From assembly GCA_964631725.1 (NCBI GenBank), contig CAZVYX010000019.1, positions 1 to 64,000 on the forward strand: a stretch of 64,000 bases of DNA, in the 5' to 3' direction. Below, piece by piece: positions 7,051 to 15,744 of the stretch. Source of the stretch: GCA-2731375 sp964631725. Lineage in GTDB: Bacteria; Pseudomonadota; Alphaproteobacteria; GCA-2731375. Numbering within the stretch: the stretch's first letter is position 1; each line of letters begins with the position of its first letter. Both the position numbers and the translations under genes were made by a program. The notes below the pieces were generated by a model. It was not told where the DNA came from. It did no database searches and was given only the letters and a program-made list of their open reading frames with translations.

Positions 7051-9897
7051 GTGAAGCGGCGGCACACTGACATGTCTGTTCATGGCGGGACACCGAGAAA
7101 ATTCGGCATGGGCGTATGCTGGATGCTGTTGCTGGCGTTCCTGGGCGCCTGCTCGGTCACGCCCGAGCCGATGAGTGAAAACGCGCGGGAAATTCGGGCG
7201 GCGTCGGACCTGAAGGTAATACATGCCAAGAGGTTCGAGCCCGTGCAGGCGATATCGCTATATGACGCGATGGCGCGCGCCGTTGCGTTCAACCTGCAGC
7301 ATAGCGTGCGGCAGATCGAACGGGATATTGCCGAGATGGAATTGAAGCAGGCGAATGAGGAGGGTTTTCTCGACATCGAGGCCAGCGGCGGCCCGACGCG
7401 GGACAGCGCCAAAACCTCCTCGGATACCGACACCAATATCCGCTCTGGCAGTATCGGCGCGACCTGGAGCCTGCTTGATCTCGGCGTTAGCTATGCCAGG
7501 GCGAAGCAGAGCGCCGACCGCGTCATGGTCGCCGAGGAGCGCAGGCGAAAGGCGTTGCAGGATATTATTCGCAGCGTACGCCTGGCCTATTGGAAAGCGG
7601 TCGGGGCACAACAGTTGATGACCCGGATGGTGGCGATCGAGCGGGATTTCAGCGAAGCGCTGGCGGAGTCCCGGCGGCTGGAAGTGACCAACGTTGAAAC
7701 CCGGCGCCGCACGGTTGGTTTTCGCCGGGGCTTGATCGATACGGTACGCCAGTTGATCGCCGCGCGTAAGGAGTATGGCCGGGCGAAGCTGGAGTTCGCG
7801 CAGTTGATAAATGTCCGGCCAGGCGTTCGTTTCACACTGCGGCCACCGGCAACCGAGCAGGGTATTCCCGCATTGCCGGTGGCGCTGGAGGAAATGGAAG
7901 CCTTTGCCCTGGAAAACCGGCCTGAGCTCAGGGTCGAGGACTACAACGAACGGATCACGGATTGGGAATCCCGCGAGGCCCTGTATGGCATGTTCCCTGG
8001 TCTGGATCTTAACTTCACGCGCAGTTTTAGCACCGACAAGGGTCTGGTTAATACATCCTGGGGCAGCGTCGGCGCGACCCTGGGCATGAATTTGTTCCGC
8101 CTGTTTTCAGGTGCGTTGCAGATGGATGCCGCCGAACAGCGTGGCGAATTGGCGCGCCGGCAACGGCTTGCCATGTCGGTCGCGGTATTGGCCCAGGTCC
8201 ATATCGCCACGCAGGAGTATCGCGAAGCCAACTATCAATTCCGCCTGGCCCGGCAAATCTCCCGCTCGGACCAGGAACTGAGCAAACTGGCAATCGCCGA
8301 ACGCAACATTACGGCCGGCAACATGCTGGATGTGGTCGACGTGGCGGCGCGGCAGTTGCGTTCGGAGGTTGAGCAGCACCGGGCCTATGTGGAGCTGCGC
8401 CGTAGCCATGGCGATGTCCTGCATTCCCTGGGTCTGGATGCGGTTCCCACGGATATCCCCTTGGACGACGTCGACGGCCTGCGCATTTCGATCCGCCAGA
8501 CCATGGAAAAATGGGAAACCCTGGCGGTTGATAGCGGCCCGGAGAATGACGGCTCGATCGAAGATCTGGTCGGACGGGTGTTGGCGGATTTGGACCGTGG
8601 CATGGACGGGCCGATGAATGCCGCCAATATCGCGCAAGCGGAGCCGGATTTGACGTTGGCATTGCAAATGGAAATGCCCGCGCCCGACAATCCCACCGAC
8701 AATCCCACCGTAAGCACCGTGGCCGAGAATGGGGCGGCGATGGCTGAAGGGCTGTCTGTCGCGGCGGCTGAAAGCCAACCCACGCCCGAAATAGAGATTG
8801 CCGAGAGTAGTGTTCTGGTTGCCGGACCGAATGATGGGGAAGCCGCATTATCGGAGGCTTCGGTGGCCGCTGTGACGGCTGTGGAGACGCCGGAGATGGC
8901 GGAAAATACCATCCCCGTACGTGCATTCGCAGCGGTGCCGGCCGGCGACGCCTCATCCGTGGCCGTGGATAATCCGGAGATGCCCGACGCGATTGTCGAG
9001 GCGCTTGCGGAAGGCGCGCCAGATGGTGGTTCCGGCAGCAGCGCAACCCCGCCAGTGTCGCCGGTGGAGCTGTGGGCGCTGCAGCATTCGGGCGCAATGA
9101 TGGCGGCCATTGATCCCGCACCTTCAGTCTTGCAGCGGGACGGCGATGCCGTCGGTCAATCGGTTCCACCGCTACCCCGTCAGAAGCGTTATCTGCCGAA
9201 CTACGATGTGCAATTCGGGGCTTTCAGTGAAGCTCAGCGCGCGCACGAATTGCTGGCCAGCCTGCGGGCCCGATACCGTGCGCCAGTTAAGGCCGGTGAT
9301 GACCGGGGCTATCATTTGATCCGAAAACTGGATGCAAAACGGCAGGCAATGTTCCATGTGCAGTTTGGCACCTATCTCGGCTGGACCGCCGCCCTGAATG
9401 CCTGCAACGACTTCGCGCGGCAGGGGCCAAAATGCGTCGTCGTCCGCCACCAGGCGGCCGCGGTCAATCTGCCCACGACGGCCCGGAAGCCAAGCGCCAG
9501 CCGTCAGGCGGCCGGAAAAGCCGACCCGGTCGACTACGGGGTTCAGTTTGGCGTCTTTAGCGAATTCTGGCGCGCCCAGGATCTACTGGTCAAGCTGCAG
9601 GGCCTGCATCGCGCCTCCAACCAGCAGGGCACGGGCCGGCGCTATCAGGTCATCAGGAAACTGGATCCGGCCGCCAATGCGCGTTTCCATGTGCAATATG
9701 GCGTTTATCCTGGCCGGACCGCCGCCAAGAGCGCTTGCAATGCCTTTGCCCGCGAGGGTCAAAAATGCGTTGTCGTGCGGCTTGAGGCCGATGGCGAGAA
9801 TAATCCGAACCTGCAGGCGGCCTGTGAAGAGCCCAATGCCTGCGGCCTGCCGTCACCGATCAGGCTGGCGCAGACGCCGCCGCCCTTGATGCCATGA
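7051..9897 (+). CDS. TolC-like outer-membrane factor with two C-terminal SPOR-like domains
   Basis: The outer-membrane channel of the type I system, unusually long at 948 aa (family norm about 450-500). The N-terminus has a hydrophobic segment and a lipobox-like LGAC (Cys34). Residues about 60-475 are the TolC/OprM-type region with alpha-helical hairpin repeats. Residues 480-715 are an acidic Ala/Glu/Pro/Val-rich linker. Two homologous modules then follow at about 718-800 and 829-911, each starting YxVQFGxFSE and ending KCVVVR, matching the SPOR fold (VQxGAF, second VQFG, paired helices). SPOR domains bind peptidoglycan, so this exporter may be anchored to the wall or septum. GTG at 7051 sits one base after the adaptor stop; ATG at 7072 is an alternative. 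Confidence 0.82.
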   Translation: MKRRHTDMSVHGGTPRKFGMGVCWMLLLAFLGACSVTPEPMSENAREIRAASDLKVIHAKRFEPVQAISLYDAMARAVAFNLQHSVRQIERDIAEMELKQANEEGFLDIEASGGPTRDSAKTSSDTDTNIRSGSIGATWSLLDLGVSYARAKQSADRVMVAEERRRKALQDIIRSVRLAYWKAVGAQQLMTRMVAIERDFSEALAESRRLEVTNVETRRRTVGFRRGLIDTVRQLIAARKEYGRAKLEFAQLINVRPGVRFTLRPPATEQGIPALPVALEEMEAFALENRPELRVEDYNERITDWESREALYGMFPGLDLNFTRSFSTDKGLVNTSWGSVGATLGMNLFRLFSGALQMDAAEQRGELARRQRLAMSVAVLAQVHIATQEYREANYQFRLARQISRSDQELSKLAIAERNITAGNMLDVVDVAARQLRSEVEQHRAYVELRRSHGDVLHSLGLDAVPTDIPLDDVDGLRISIRQTMEKWETLAVDSGPENDGSIEDLVGRVLADLDRGMDGPMNAANIAQAEPDLTLALQMEMPAPDNPTDNPTVSTVAENGAAMAEGLSVAAAESQPTPEIEIAESSVLVAGPNDGEAALSEASVAAVTAVETPEMAENTIPVRAFAAVPAGDASSVAVDNPEMPDAIVEALAEGAPDGGSGSSATPPVSPVELWALQHSGAMMAAIDPAPSVLQRDGDAVGQSVPPLPRQKRYLPNYDVQFGAFSEAQRAHELLASLRARYRAPVKAGDDRGYHLIRKLDAKRQAMFHVQFGTYLGWTAALNACNDFARQGPKCVVVRHQAAAVNLPTTARKPSASRQAAGKADPVDYGVQFGVFSEFWRAQDLLVKLQGLHRASNQQGTGRRYQVIRKLDPAANARFHVQYGVYPGRTAAKSACNAFAREGQKCVVVRLEADGENNPNLQAACEEPNACGLPSPIRLAQTPPPLMP

Positions 9898-9912
9898 CAT
9901 CCAAGTAGCCGT

Positions 9913-11634
9913 TTACCGGTTACGCTCTTCAAAGGCGGCGAACTCACCCATGAACGGCGCGGCGATGTCCGCGTTGATCTTGCAATCCAGAAAAACCGGA
10001 CCCGGGGGATCTCGCAACAGGCCGGCCACGGCCGCCAGATCATCCAGGGATCGTATGGTCGCCGCCTCGAAACCGAAGGCCGTGGCGATGGGGGCAAAAT
10101 CCACATCCGGAAACAGCGACTTGGCCACCGGTTGTTGATGGGCGCGCAGTAAATGCAATTCGGCGCCATAGGCGCAATCGTTCATCAGCACGATGATCAG
10201 CGGCAAATCCTCCCGCGCCACGGTATCAAGCTCGTTCATGCTCATCACGAAACCGCCGTCGCCGACAATCAGCACCGTGGGCAGTTCGGGCCGGGCCTTG
10301 GCAACGCCCAGGGCGGTGCCGAAGCCCAGGCCAAGGGAAGCGAATTCGGAGGTGAATTTGAAATGGCCCGGGCTGGTGGCGGCGATATAGGGCACCGCGC
10401 CCATGAAATTGCCCGCGTCGTAGACCAGGTTGCGTTGGCTGGGCAAGAGCTTGTCCAGTTCCATGGCCAGGGCCCGCGGGTCGACCGTGTGGGCCGTATG
10501 GGCGACCTGAAAATCGCCGGCGATATCGAATTCCGCGATGTCCTTTCGGATCTCAGGGGCATGGAATGGTTTATCAGCCTCGGCTCGTTCGGGCGCGGCA
10601 TCCAAGAGCTGTTCCGCGACAAGCCTGGCGTCGCCAACCAGGGCCACATCCACATCGGTCCAGCGTCCGATATTGCCGCGTACCGCGTCGATCTGGATCA
10701 ACGGCACGCTGGGCAGGGCATTGCCGAAGCTCATGGTGAGGAAATTCAGGCCGGCGCCGAAAACCAGGACACAATCGGCCTGCTCCACATGACGCCGGGC
10801 CATGGAATGGGAGAACGATCCGATAACGTCCAGATTATTGGGATTGTCCCGGAACATGTCCTTGCCCCGGGCCGAGGTGATCAACAGCGCGCCGATCTTT
10901 TCGGCCAGTTTTTCCAAGGTCGGTCCCGCGTCGGCCCGGTGTGCGCCCAGGCCGGCGACGATGAGGGGGCGCTTGCTGTTGGCCAGGACGCCCAGCGCCG
11001 TGGCGATGCCCTGGGGGCGGGCGGCGGCGGCGGGCAGGGGGCTAGGCATGGCGATGCCGGGATCATCGTCCGGCACGACAATCTCCGCGGTTTGTACATT
11101 GGTCGGCAGGTGCAAGGTCACCGCCGTGCCCTGCGATGCGGCGGCGACGGCGTCGGCCAGGGCCGCGCGCGCCGCCTGGGGCGAGGTGGGGGAAAAGGTC
11201 TGCAGTCCGGCCGCCCCCATGACGCCACGGGCGTTGAAGGCCTTATAGTCGGGGCCGATGGTATTCACCGCACCGCCGCCCACGGGCATTTCGCCATAGA
11301 TAATCAAAACCTTGGAGCCGGTGCGCGAGGCCGAGACGGCGGCATGCAGTCCATTGGCGGCGGCGGGGCCGCGGCCAATGATGGCAATGCCCAGCTTGCC
11401 GGTGGTGGAGGCATAGCCTTCCGCCATGGCGATGGCATTGTTCTCGTGGCGGCCGCCATGAAAGGAAATGCCGATGGTATCGATTTCGACGGCGAGCAAG
11501 GCCGTATCATCGCTCATTAGGCCAAATACCGTCTCAACGCCCAGGCTCTTGATGTCCTGGGCCAGCGCCTGATAGGTCGCCATGCGGCGGCCCGCCGTTC
11601 CGCCATCCAGTCCATTCTTCTCCGTCGAAGTCAT
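9913..11634 (-). CDS. Thiamine diphosphate enzyme, acetolactate synthase-like
   Basis: A three-domain ThDP enzyme of 573 aa. The PYR-domain catalytic Glu is in GGRHENNAIAMAEGY (Glu64). The central domain has a nucleotide-binding look (VLVFGAGLNF). The PP domain carries the ThDP/Mg motif, GDGGFVMSMNELD, ending in MNDCAYG near residue 485. It resembles the large-subunit acetolactate synthase, benzoylformate decarboxylase and sulfoacetaldehyde family, but no small subunit lies nearby, so the substrate (a 2-oxo acid or acyl donor) cannot be named. The ATG has GGGAGGG upstream. It converges on the secretion operon, with 15 bases between stops. Confidence 0.82.
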   Translation of the reverse strand: MTSTEKNGLDGGTAGRRMATYQALAQDIKSLGVETVFGLMSDDTALLAVEIDTIGISFHGGRHENNAIAMAEGYASTTGKLGIAIIGRGPAAANGLHAAVSASRTGSKVLIIYGEMPVGGGAVNTIGPDYKAFNARGVMGAAGLQTFSPTSPQAARAALADAVAAASQGTAVTLHLPTNVQTAEIVVPDDDPGIAMPSPLPAAAARPQGIATALGVLANSKRPLIVAGLGAHRADAGPTLEKLAEKIGALLITSARGKDMFRDNPNNLDVIGSFSHSMARRHVEQADCVLVFGAGLNFLTMSFGNALPSVPLIQIDAVRGNIGRWTDVDVALVGDARLVAEQLLDAAPERAEADKPFHAPEIRKDIAEFDIAGDFQVAHTAHTVDPRALAMELDKLLPSQRNLVYDAGNFMGAVPYIAATSPGHFKFTSEFASLGLGFGTALGVAKARPELPTVLIVGDGGFVMSMNELDTVAREDLPLIIVLMNDCAYGAELHLLRAHQQPVAKSLFPDVDFAPIATAFGFEAATIRSLDDLAAVAGLLRDPPGPVFLDCKINADIAAPFMGEFAAFEERNR

Positions 11635-11720
11635 TCCATTCCCTCCCTCAAGCCGCGATCAAGTATAGGTTGGCCGCGCCAATGCGCAAACATTTGCCGT
11701 TTTCAATGTATGATCTGCCC

Positions 11721-11749
11721 TTCACATCGGCGCGCCTTTGGGCTATAAC
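11721..11749 (+). promoter_or_regulatory. Probable rpsU promoter
   Basis: TTCACA (11721-11726), 17-base spacer, TATAAC (11744-11749): a good match to the housekeeping sigma consensus. Initiation near 11756 would give a 5' leader of about 128 bases before rpsU. Confidence 0.5.
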
Positions 11750-11883
11750 CCGGCTTAATCGGCTGGCGATGCTTGGCGAAAGGTTGTCTGCGCCTTGCTT
11801 TCCATGCCGGAGATTTTGTCATTGATGCATGAAATATTTGCCGGTTTTCATTGGAAAACGGCGAATTTTGAAGGAGAAGACCA

Positions 11884-12093
11884 CTGGTACAGGTCAGTGT
11901 TCGCGACAATAATGTCGATCAGGCGCTTCGCGCCCTGAAGAAGAAATTGCAGCGCGAAGGCGTGTTCCGCGAAATGAAAATGCGGAAGTATTTTGAAAAG
12001 CCGTCGGAACGCCGGGCCCGCGAAAAGGCCGAGGCCGTGCGCCGCGCGCGCAAGTTGGCGCGCAAGCGGGCGCAAAAAGAGGGTCTGCTTTAA
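11884..12093 (+). CDS. rpsU: Ribosomal protein bS21 (apparent CTG start)
   Basis: A 69-aa basic protein reading (M)VQVSVRDNNVDQALRALK and ending RKLARKRAQKEGLL, which is unmistakably alphaproteobacterial bS21 of the 30S subunit. The conserved N-terminal MVQV aligns with CTG GTA CAG GTC. An in-frame TGA lies five codons upstream, and no ATG, GTG or TTG occurs before residue 27, inside the conserved fold. AAGGAG ends about 8 bases before the CTG. The start is therefore almost certainly CTG, which is rare and would lower or tune translation, unless there is a sequencing error. Gene finders limited to ATG/GTG/TTG would miss it. Confidence 0.93.
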   Translation: MVQVSVRDNNVDQALRALKKKLQREGVFREMKMRKYFEKPSERRAREKAEAVRRARKLARKRAQKEGLL

Positions 12094-12432
12094 CGCGACC
12101 TGACGACCTGCCGGCCGACGCGCGCCATGCGCTGGCGCGGCCAGCTGCCCGCCTACCTGCCTAGGAACATCCGACGGCGCGCCGCCGTGCGGCCGATGCC
12201 AAGCCTTGCGCCGGTGTCCGCCCGTGTTCACGGACGGTTGTTGAATTGACCCTGAAATTGTTTGCTTCTGTGCCCGATCGATTTACCCTTTGGCCATCGC
12301 GTATTTTTGATGATGGTCCGGCATCGTGAAGGCAGTAGCTAGCAAGCCAGCAGTCCCCGGCGCGTGCCAGAGCACATGGGCTGGCTTGGCGCCTGCGCCG
12401 CGCGGCGATACCCGCTTCCAATGGGCGGCCGG

Positions 12433-13956
12433 ATGACCGCCGTCGCCGACAATGCCGCGAACGGGGCCGAGGCCATACCGGCCTTTCGCCGCTGGGCCAT
12501 CCTGTTTTGCGTCACCTTGGCCACCACGCAATATGCCATGGCCATTCTGGTCGTCTCGGTCCTGTTGCCGCAGATGCAGGGATCGTTGTCAGCTACCCAG
12601 GATGAAATCGCCTGGGTCATGATTTTCAACATTCTGGCGACCGCGGTCATCACGCCCATGACCGGCTGGCTGGAAGGCCGATTTGGCCGGCGCAGCGTCA
12701 TGCTTATCAGCATGGCGGGCTTCTCGTTGTCCACCGTGGCTTGTGGCATGGCCACGAATCTGCCGTTGCTGGTGCTGTTCCGTATTGCCCAGGGTACTTT
12801 TGGGGCCCCCTTGATCCCGTTGGGACAGGCGATTGTTCTCGACACCTTTCCAAAGCGTCAACATGGATTGGCGACTGGCGTTTTCGGCATGGCGGTGGTT
12901 GTGGGTCCGGTTATCGGTCCGATGCTGGGTGGCGCACTGGCGGAGCAGTATGGCTGGCCCTGGGCATTCTACATGTTCGTTCCCTTCGGTATTGTTGCCT
13001 TGATCGGGATGGCGCTGTTCTTGACGGACAAGGGCGCACGGCAGCGCACGGGCCTGGACTGGACTGGTTTTCTGACCCTGTCGGTGGCGGTCATCGGCTT
13101 GCAGTTGCTGTTATCCAGGGGGCAGCGGCAGGATTGGTTTGAAAGCCCCGAAATCATAATCGAGGCCGTTCTGGCGTTGGTCGCGTTGCACCTGTTCGTG
13201 GTGCATAGCCTGACCGCGCAACGACCTTTTCTAGACCCGCGCCTGCTGTTGGACCGCAATTTTGTCCTCGGTCTGATTATTGTCGGCATCTATGGCATGC
13301 TGAACTTTACGCCCATGGTTTTGCTGCCGCCCATGTTGCAGGGTATTCTGGGATATCCTGACTCGATCATCGGCCTGTTGCTGGGACTGCGCGGCGCGGG
13401 CGCGATCGCCGGCTTTTTTATCGCCATATTTGTCTCCCGTCTGGATCCGCGGTTCGGCATGAGCGTCGGGTACCTGATCCAGGTCGTTTCCGGCCTGTAT
13501 ATGGCCAGTTTCGACGTCAACACGACGATCTATGACGTCGGCGTCAACAGCGTCCTGCAGGGAATGGCGGTGGGGATTATCTGGGTGCCCTTGACCGTGG
13601 CCACCTTCGCCACCCTTGATCCGCGCTATCTGGCCGAAGGTTCGGCGATCTATCATCTGTTGCGCAACCTGGGCAGTTCCATTTTCATCTCGCTGTCCGT
13701 GACCCTTGTGATCATTTCCACGGCAACAAATTATGCCGGCATGACCGAATTGATTTCCGACTATAACAAGGCTCTCGCGCTGCCCTGGCTGTTGGGCGCA
13801 TGGAGCGCTGAAAGCGCCCAGGGCCTGGCCGCCCTGAGCGGTGAAATCGGACGCCAGGCGGCGATGATCGGTTACATCAATGCTTTCAAGGCATATGCCT
13901 TTGCCAGCCTGGCCGTTCTGCCGTTGATCCTTCTGGTCCGCGTGCCCAAGCCGTAG
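12433..13956 (+). CDS. DHA2-family MFS multidrug-type exporter
   Basis: An EmrB/QacA-like major facilitator with about 14 predicted membrane helices (about 507 aa from this start). The motif-A region between helices 2 and 3 reads GWLEGRFGRRSVMLI, and motif C is GMAVVVGPVIGPMLGG near helix 5. Typical targets are hydrophobic drugs, bile salts or fatty acids, exported by proton antiport. No adaptor or regulator gene is adjacent. The start is uncertain because no site has a good Shine-Dalgarno: GTG at 12364 or ATG at 12376 or 12421 would add up to 23 residues. It stands alone after rpsU. Confidence 0.85.
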   Translation: MTAVADNAANGAEAIPAFRRWAILFCVTLATTQYAMAILVVSVLLPQMQGSLSATQDEIAWVMIFNILATAVITPMTGWLEGRFGRRSVMLISMAGFSLSTVACGMATNLPLLVLFRIAQGTFGAPLIPLGQAIVLDTFPKRQHGLATGVFGMAVVVGPVIGPMLGGALAEQYGWPWAFYMFVPFGIVALIGMALFLTDKGARQRTGLDWTGFLTLSVAVIGLQLLLSRGQRQDWFESPEIIIEAVLALVALHLFVVHSLTAQRPFLDPRLLLDRNFVLGLIIVGIYGMLNFTPMVLLPPMLQGILGYPDSIIGLLLGLRGAGAIAGFFIAIFVSRLDPRFGMSVGYLIQVVSGLYMASFDVNTTIYDVGVNSVLQGMAVGIIWVPLTVATFATLDPRYLAEGSAIYHLLRNLGSSIFISLSVTLVIISTATNYAGMTELISDYNKALALPWLLGAWSAESAQGLAALSGEIGRQAAMIGYINAFKAYAFASLAVLPLILLVRVPKP

Positions 13957-14114
13957 GCGTCATCGGTTGATATTGAAGCAGTCGACGTTCCCGCGGGCGG
14001 ACTATCGGTATTTTGGCGAATTTGTGCTAATCTTGTGGCGAGGGCGATTTCCAACAGTCTTCCCCCGTCCAATTGCCGGCGTGGGAAGCCTGAGCCAGTA
14101 AAGGGGAGCGTAAT

Positions 14115-14267
14115 ATGGTCATCGAAAGAGGTGGACAGCGGCGCAAATCAGAGCGCCGGGATGCGGACCGACGGCGGCAAGACAATGGCGTGCCCGGCGG
14201 GACGGATCGGCGTCAGAACGAGCGCCGGCTGGGTGATCGGCGCTCGGTCGTGGAACGGCGCGGCTGA
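14115..14267 (+). CDS. Small Arg-rich protein with periodic RR pairs
   Basis: A 50-codon frame with a strong AGGGGAG 6-8 bases before its ATG. The product is very basic and periodic: RR pairs recur every 4-7 residues (QRRKSERRDADRRRQ, DRRQNERRLGDRR, VERRG). It has no membrane or signal segment and no family that I can name. It is followed by a 105-bp repeat and then a strong terminator pointing the same way, consistent with a short transcription unit. The Arg periodicity suggests nucleic-acid or acidic-partner binding, but that is only inference. Confidence 0.5.
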   Translation: MVIERGGQRRKSERRDADRRRQDNGVPGGTDRRQNERRLGDRRSVVERRG

Positions 14268-14299
14268 CGGCGAGCGGCACGATTTGCCCGATAAACGGC

Positions 14300-14404
14300 C
14301 TAGAGCATATCTCTTCTAAACATGCTCGGACTCTTAAGAAAAGCGCAATTGAACCAATCGCTTAGATCGCCAAGGCGAATCCAATTGATGGAAAATTGCT
14401 CGTG
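14300..14404. repeat. 105-bp palindromic dispersed repeat, copy 1
   Basis: Matches the element at 39401-39505 over its full 105 bases without gaps, with about 7 mismatches. The left end CTAGAGCA is intact; the right end is TGCTCGTG instead of TGCTCTAG. Internal dyads include the GCATAT/ACATGC pair and a GATCGCC-AA-GGCGAATC core. It contains no ORF, as expected for a MITE- or REP-like element. Confidence 0.85.
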
Positions 14405-14412
14405 AAACAGCA

Positions 14413-14447
14413 GGGGCGCCCGGATAACCGGGCGCCCCTTTTGGTTT
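14413..14447 (+). terminator. Rho-independent terminator
   Basis: A perfect 11-bp stem, GGGGCGCCCGG (14413-14423) and CCGGGCGCCCC (14428-14438), with an ATAA loop followed by TTTTGGTTTT on the plus strand. It ends plus-strand transcription from the small Arg-rich gene. The stem also lies just beyond the minus-strand thiolase stop, but no T-tract follows in that direction. Confidence 0.8.
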
Positions 14448-14467
14448 TGGTCGCCTAATTAGGCTAA

Positions 14468-15643
14468 TCAGGCGACTTCGAACAGGCCCGCCGCGCCCAT
14501 GCCGCCGCCAATGCACATGGTGCTGACCACGTATTTGGCGCCTCGGCGCTTGCCCTCGATCAGAGAGTGGCCGACCATGCGGGCACCGCTCATACCGTAG
14601 GGATGGCCGATGGAGACGGCGCCGCCGTTGACGTTCAGCTTTTCATCGGGAATGCCCAGACGGTCACGGCAATACAGCACCTGCACCGCGAAGGCCTCGT
14701 TCAATTCCCACAAGTCAATGTCATCGACGGTCAGACCGTTGCGTTCCAACAGCTTCGGCACCGCGAAAACCGGGCCGATACCCATTTCATCGGGCTCGCA
14801 ACCGGCCACGGCCAGGCCGCGATAGATGCCAAGGGGCTCGATGTTGCGCTGCTCGGCCAGCTTGGCGTCCATGACCACGGCGGCGGAGGCGCCGTCGGAC
14901 AGCTGCGAGGCGTTGCCGGCGGTGATGGTGCCGCCCTCGATGACCGCTTTCAGTCCGACCAGACCTTCCAGATTGGTCGAGGGGCGGTTGCCCTCGTCCT
15001 TGTCCAGGGTAACTTCGGCGTCGCTGACTTCGCCGGTTTCCTTGTTGGCGACCTTCATGATGGAGGTCATGGGCACGATTTCATCATCAAACTTGCCGGC
15101 TTGCTGGGCCGCCGCCGTGCGCATCTGGCTCTGCAGGCCATAGGCGTCCATGTCCTCGCGCTTGACGCCATAACGATCGGCCACCACTTCCGCCGTGTTC
15201 AGCATGGCCATGTAGATATCCTTGGCCTGGCTGGTGACGGATTTATTGGCGTGGCGGAATGCCTGCTCGACCTGCACCAGGGAGATCGACTCGACGCCGC
15301 CGCCGACACAGATCGGCATGCCGTCATCAATGACCTGTTTCGCGGCCGTGGCGATCGCCAACATGCCCGACGAGCATTGACGGTCCAATGTCATGCCGGA
15401 GACTTCCACCGGCAGGCCGGCGGCCAGCAGGCTTTGCCGTGCCGTATTGTTGCCCGTGGTGCCCATCTGCATGGCGCAGCCGATGACCACGTCATCGACT
15501 TCGGCCGGATCAATGCCGGCCCTGGCGACCGCATGCTTGATGGCATGGCCGGCCATGGCCGGGCCTTCGGTATTGTTGAAAGCACCCCGGTAGGCCTTGC
15601 CGATCGGCGTACGGGCGGTGGAAACGATGACGGCTTCTTTCAT
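14468..15643 (-). CDS. Acetyl-CoA acetyl/acyltransferase (thiolase)
   Basis: A 391-aa thiolase that condenses or cleaves acyl-CoA and acetyl-CoA. The acyl-accepting Cys90 is in DRQCSSGMLA, the catalytic His in GHPYGMSGARM, and the second Cys in TMCIGGGMGAAG near the C-terminus. The start is ATG at 15643 with GGAGAC before it; frames extending further upstream are not homologous. It is the last of three minus-strand genes (ketoacyl synthase, AidB-like dehydrogenase, thiolase) spaced about 100 bases apart, suggesting a fatty or branched acyl-CoA degradation unit. Biosynthetic and degradative thiolases cannot be separated by eye. Confidence 0.93.
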   Translation of the reverse strand: MKEAVIVSTARTPIGKAYRGAFNNTEGPAMAGHAIKHAVARAGIDPAEVDDVVIGCAMQMGTTGNNTARQSLLAAGLPVEVSGMTLDRQCSSGMLAIATAAKQVIDDGMPICVGGGVESISLVQVEQAFRHANKSVTSQAKDIYMAMLNTAEVVADRYGVKREDMDAYGLQSQMRTAAAQQAGKFDDEIVPMTSIMKVANKETGEVSDAEVTLDKDEGNRPSTNLEGLVGLKAVIEGGTITAGNASQLSDGASAAVVMDAKLAEQRNIEPLGIYRGLAVAGCEPDEMGIGPVFAVPKLLERNGLTVDDIDLWELNEAFAVQVLYCRDRLGIPDEKLNVNGGAVSIGHPYGMSGARMVGHSLIEGKRRGAKYVVSTMCIGGGMGAAGLFEVA

Positions 15644-15744
15644 GGGGGTCTCCTGACTTTCTGAGAATGCGTGACCTGAAATGCTGCGGCAATATAGCCC
15701 TGCCGATCGGGCTACGCCAGCCAGCAAAATGCCGCAGTCTTGTG

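Noticed and set aside
10153..11520. 455-codon plus-strand frame
   Set aside because: It lies antisense to the ThDP enzyme gene, with His/Gln/Gly-rich low-complexity composition typical of GC-rich shadow frames and no family resemblance.
12094..12363. GC-rich dyads after rpsU as a terminator
   Set aside because: Stems are imperfect and no T-tract follows on either strand.
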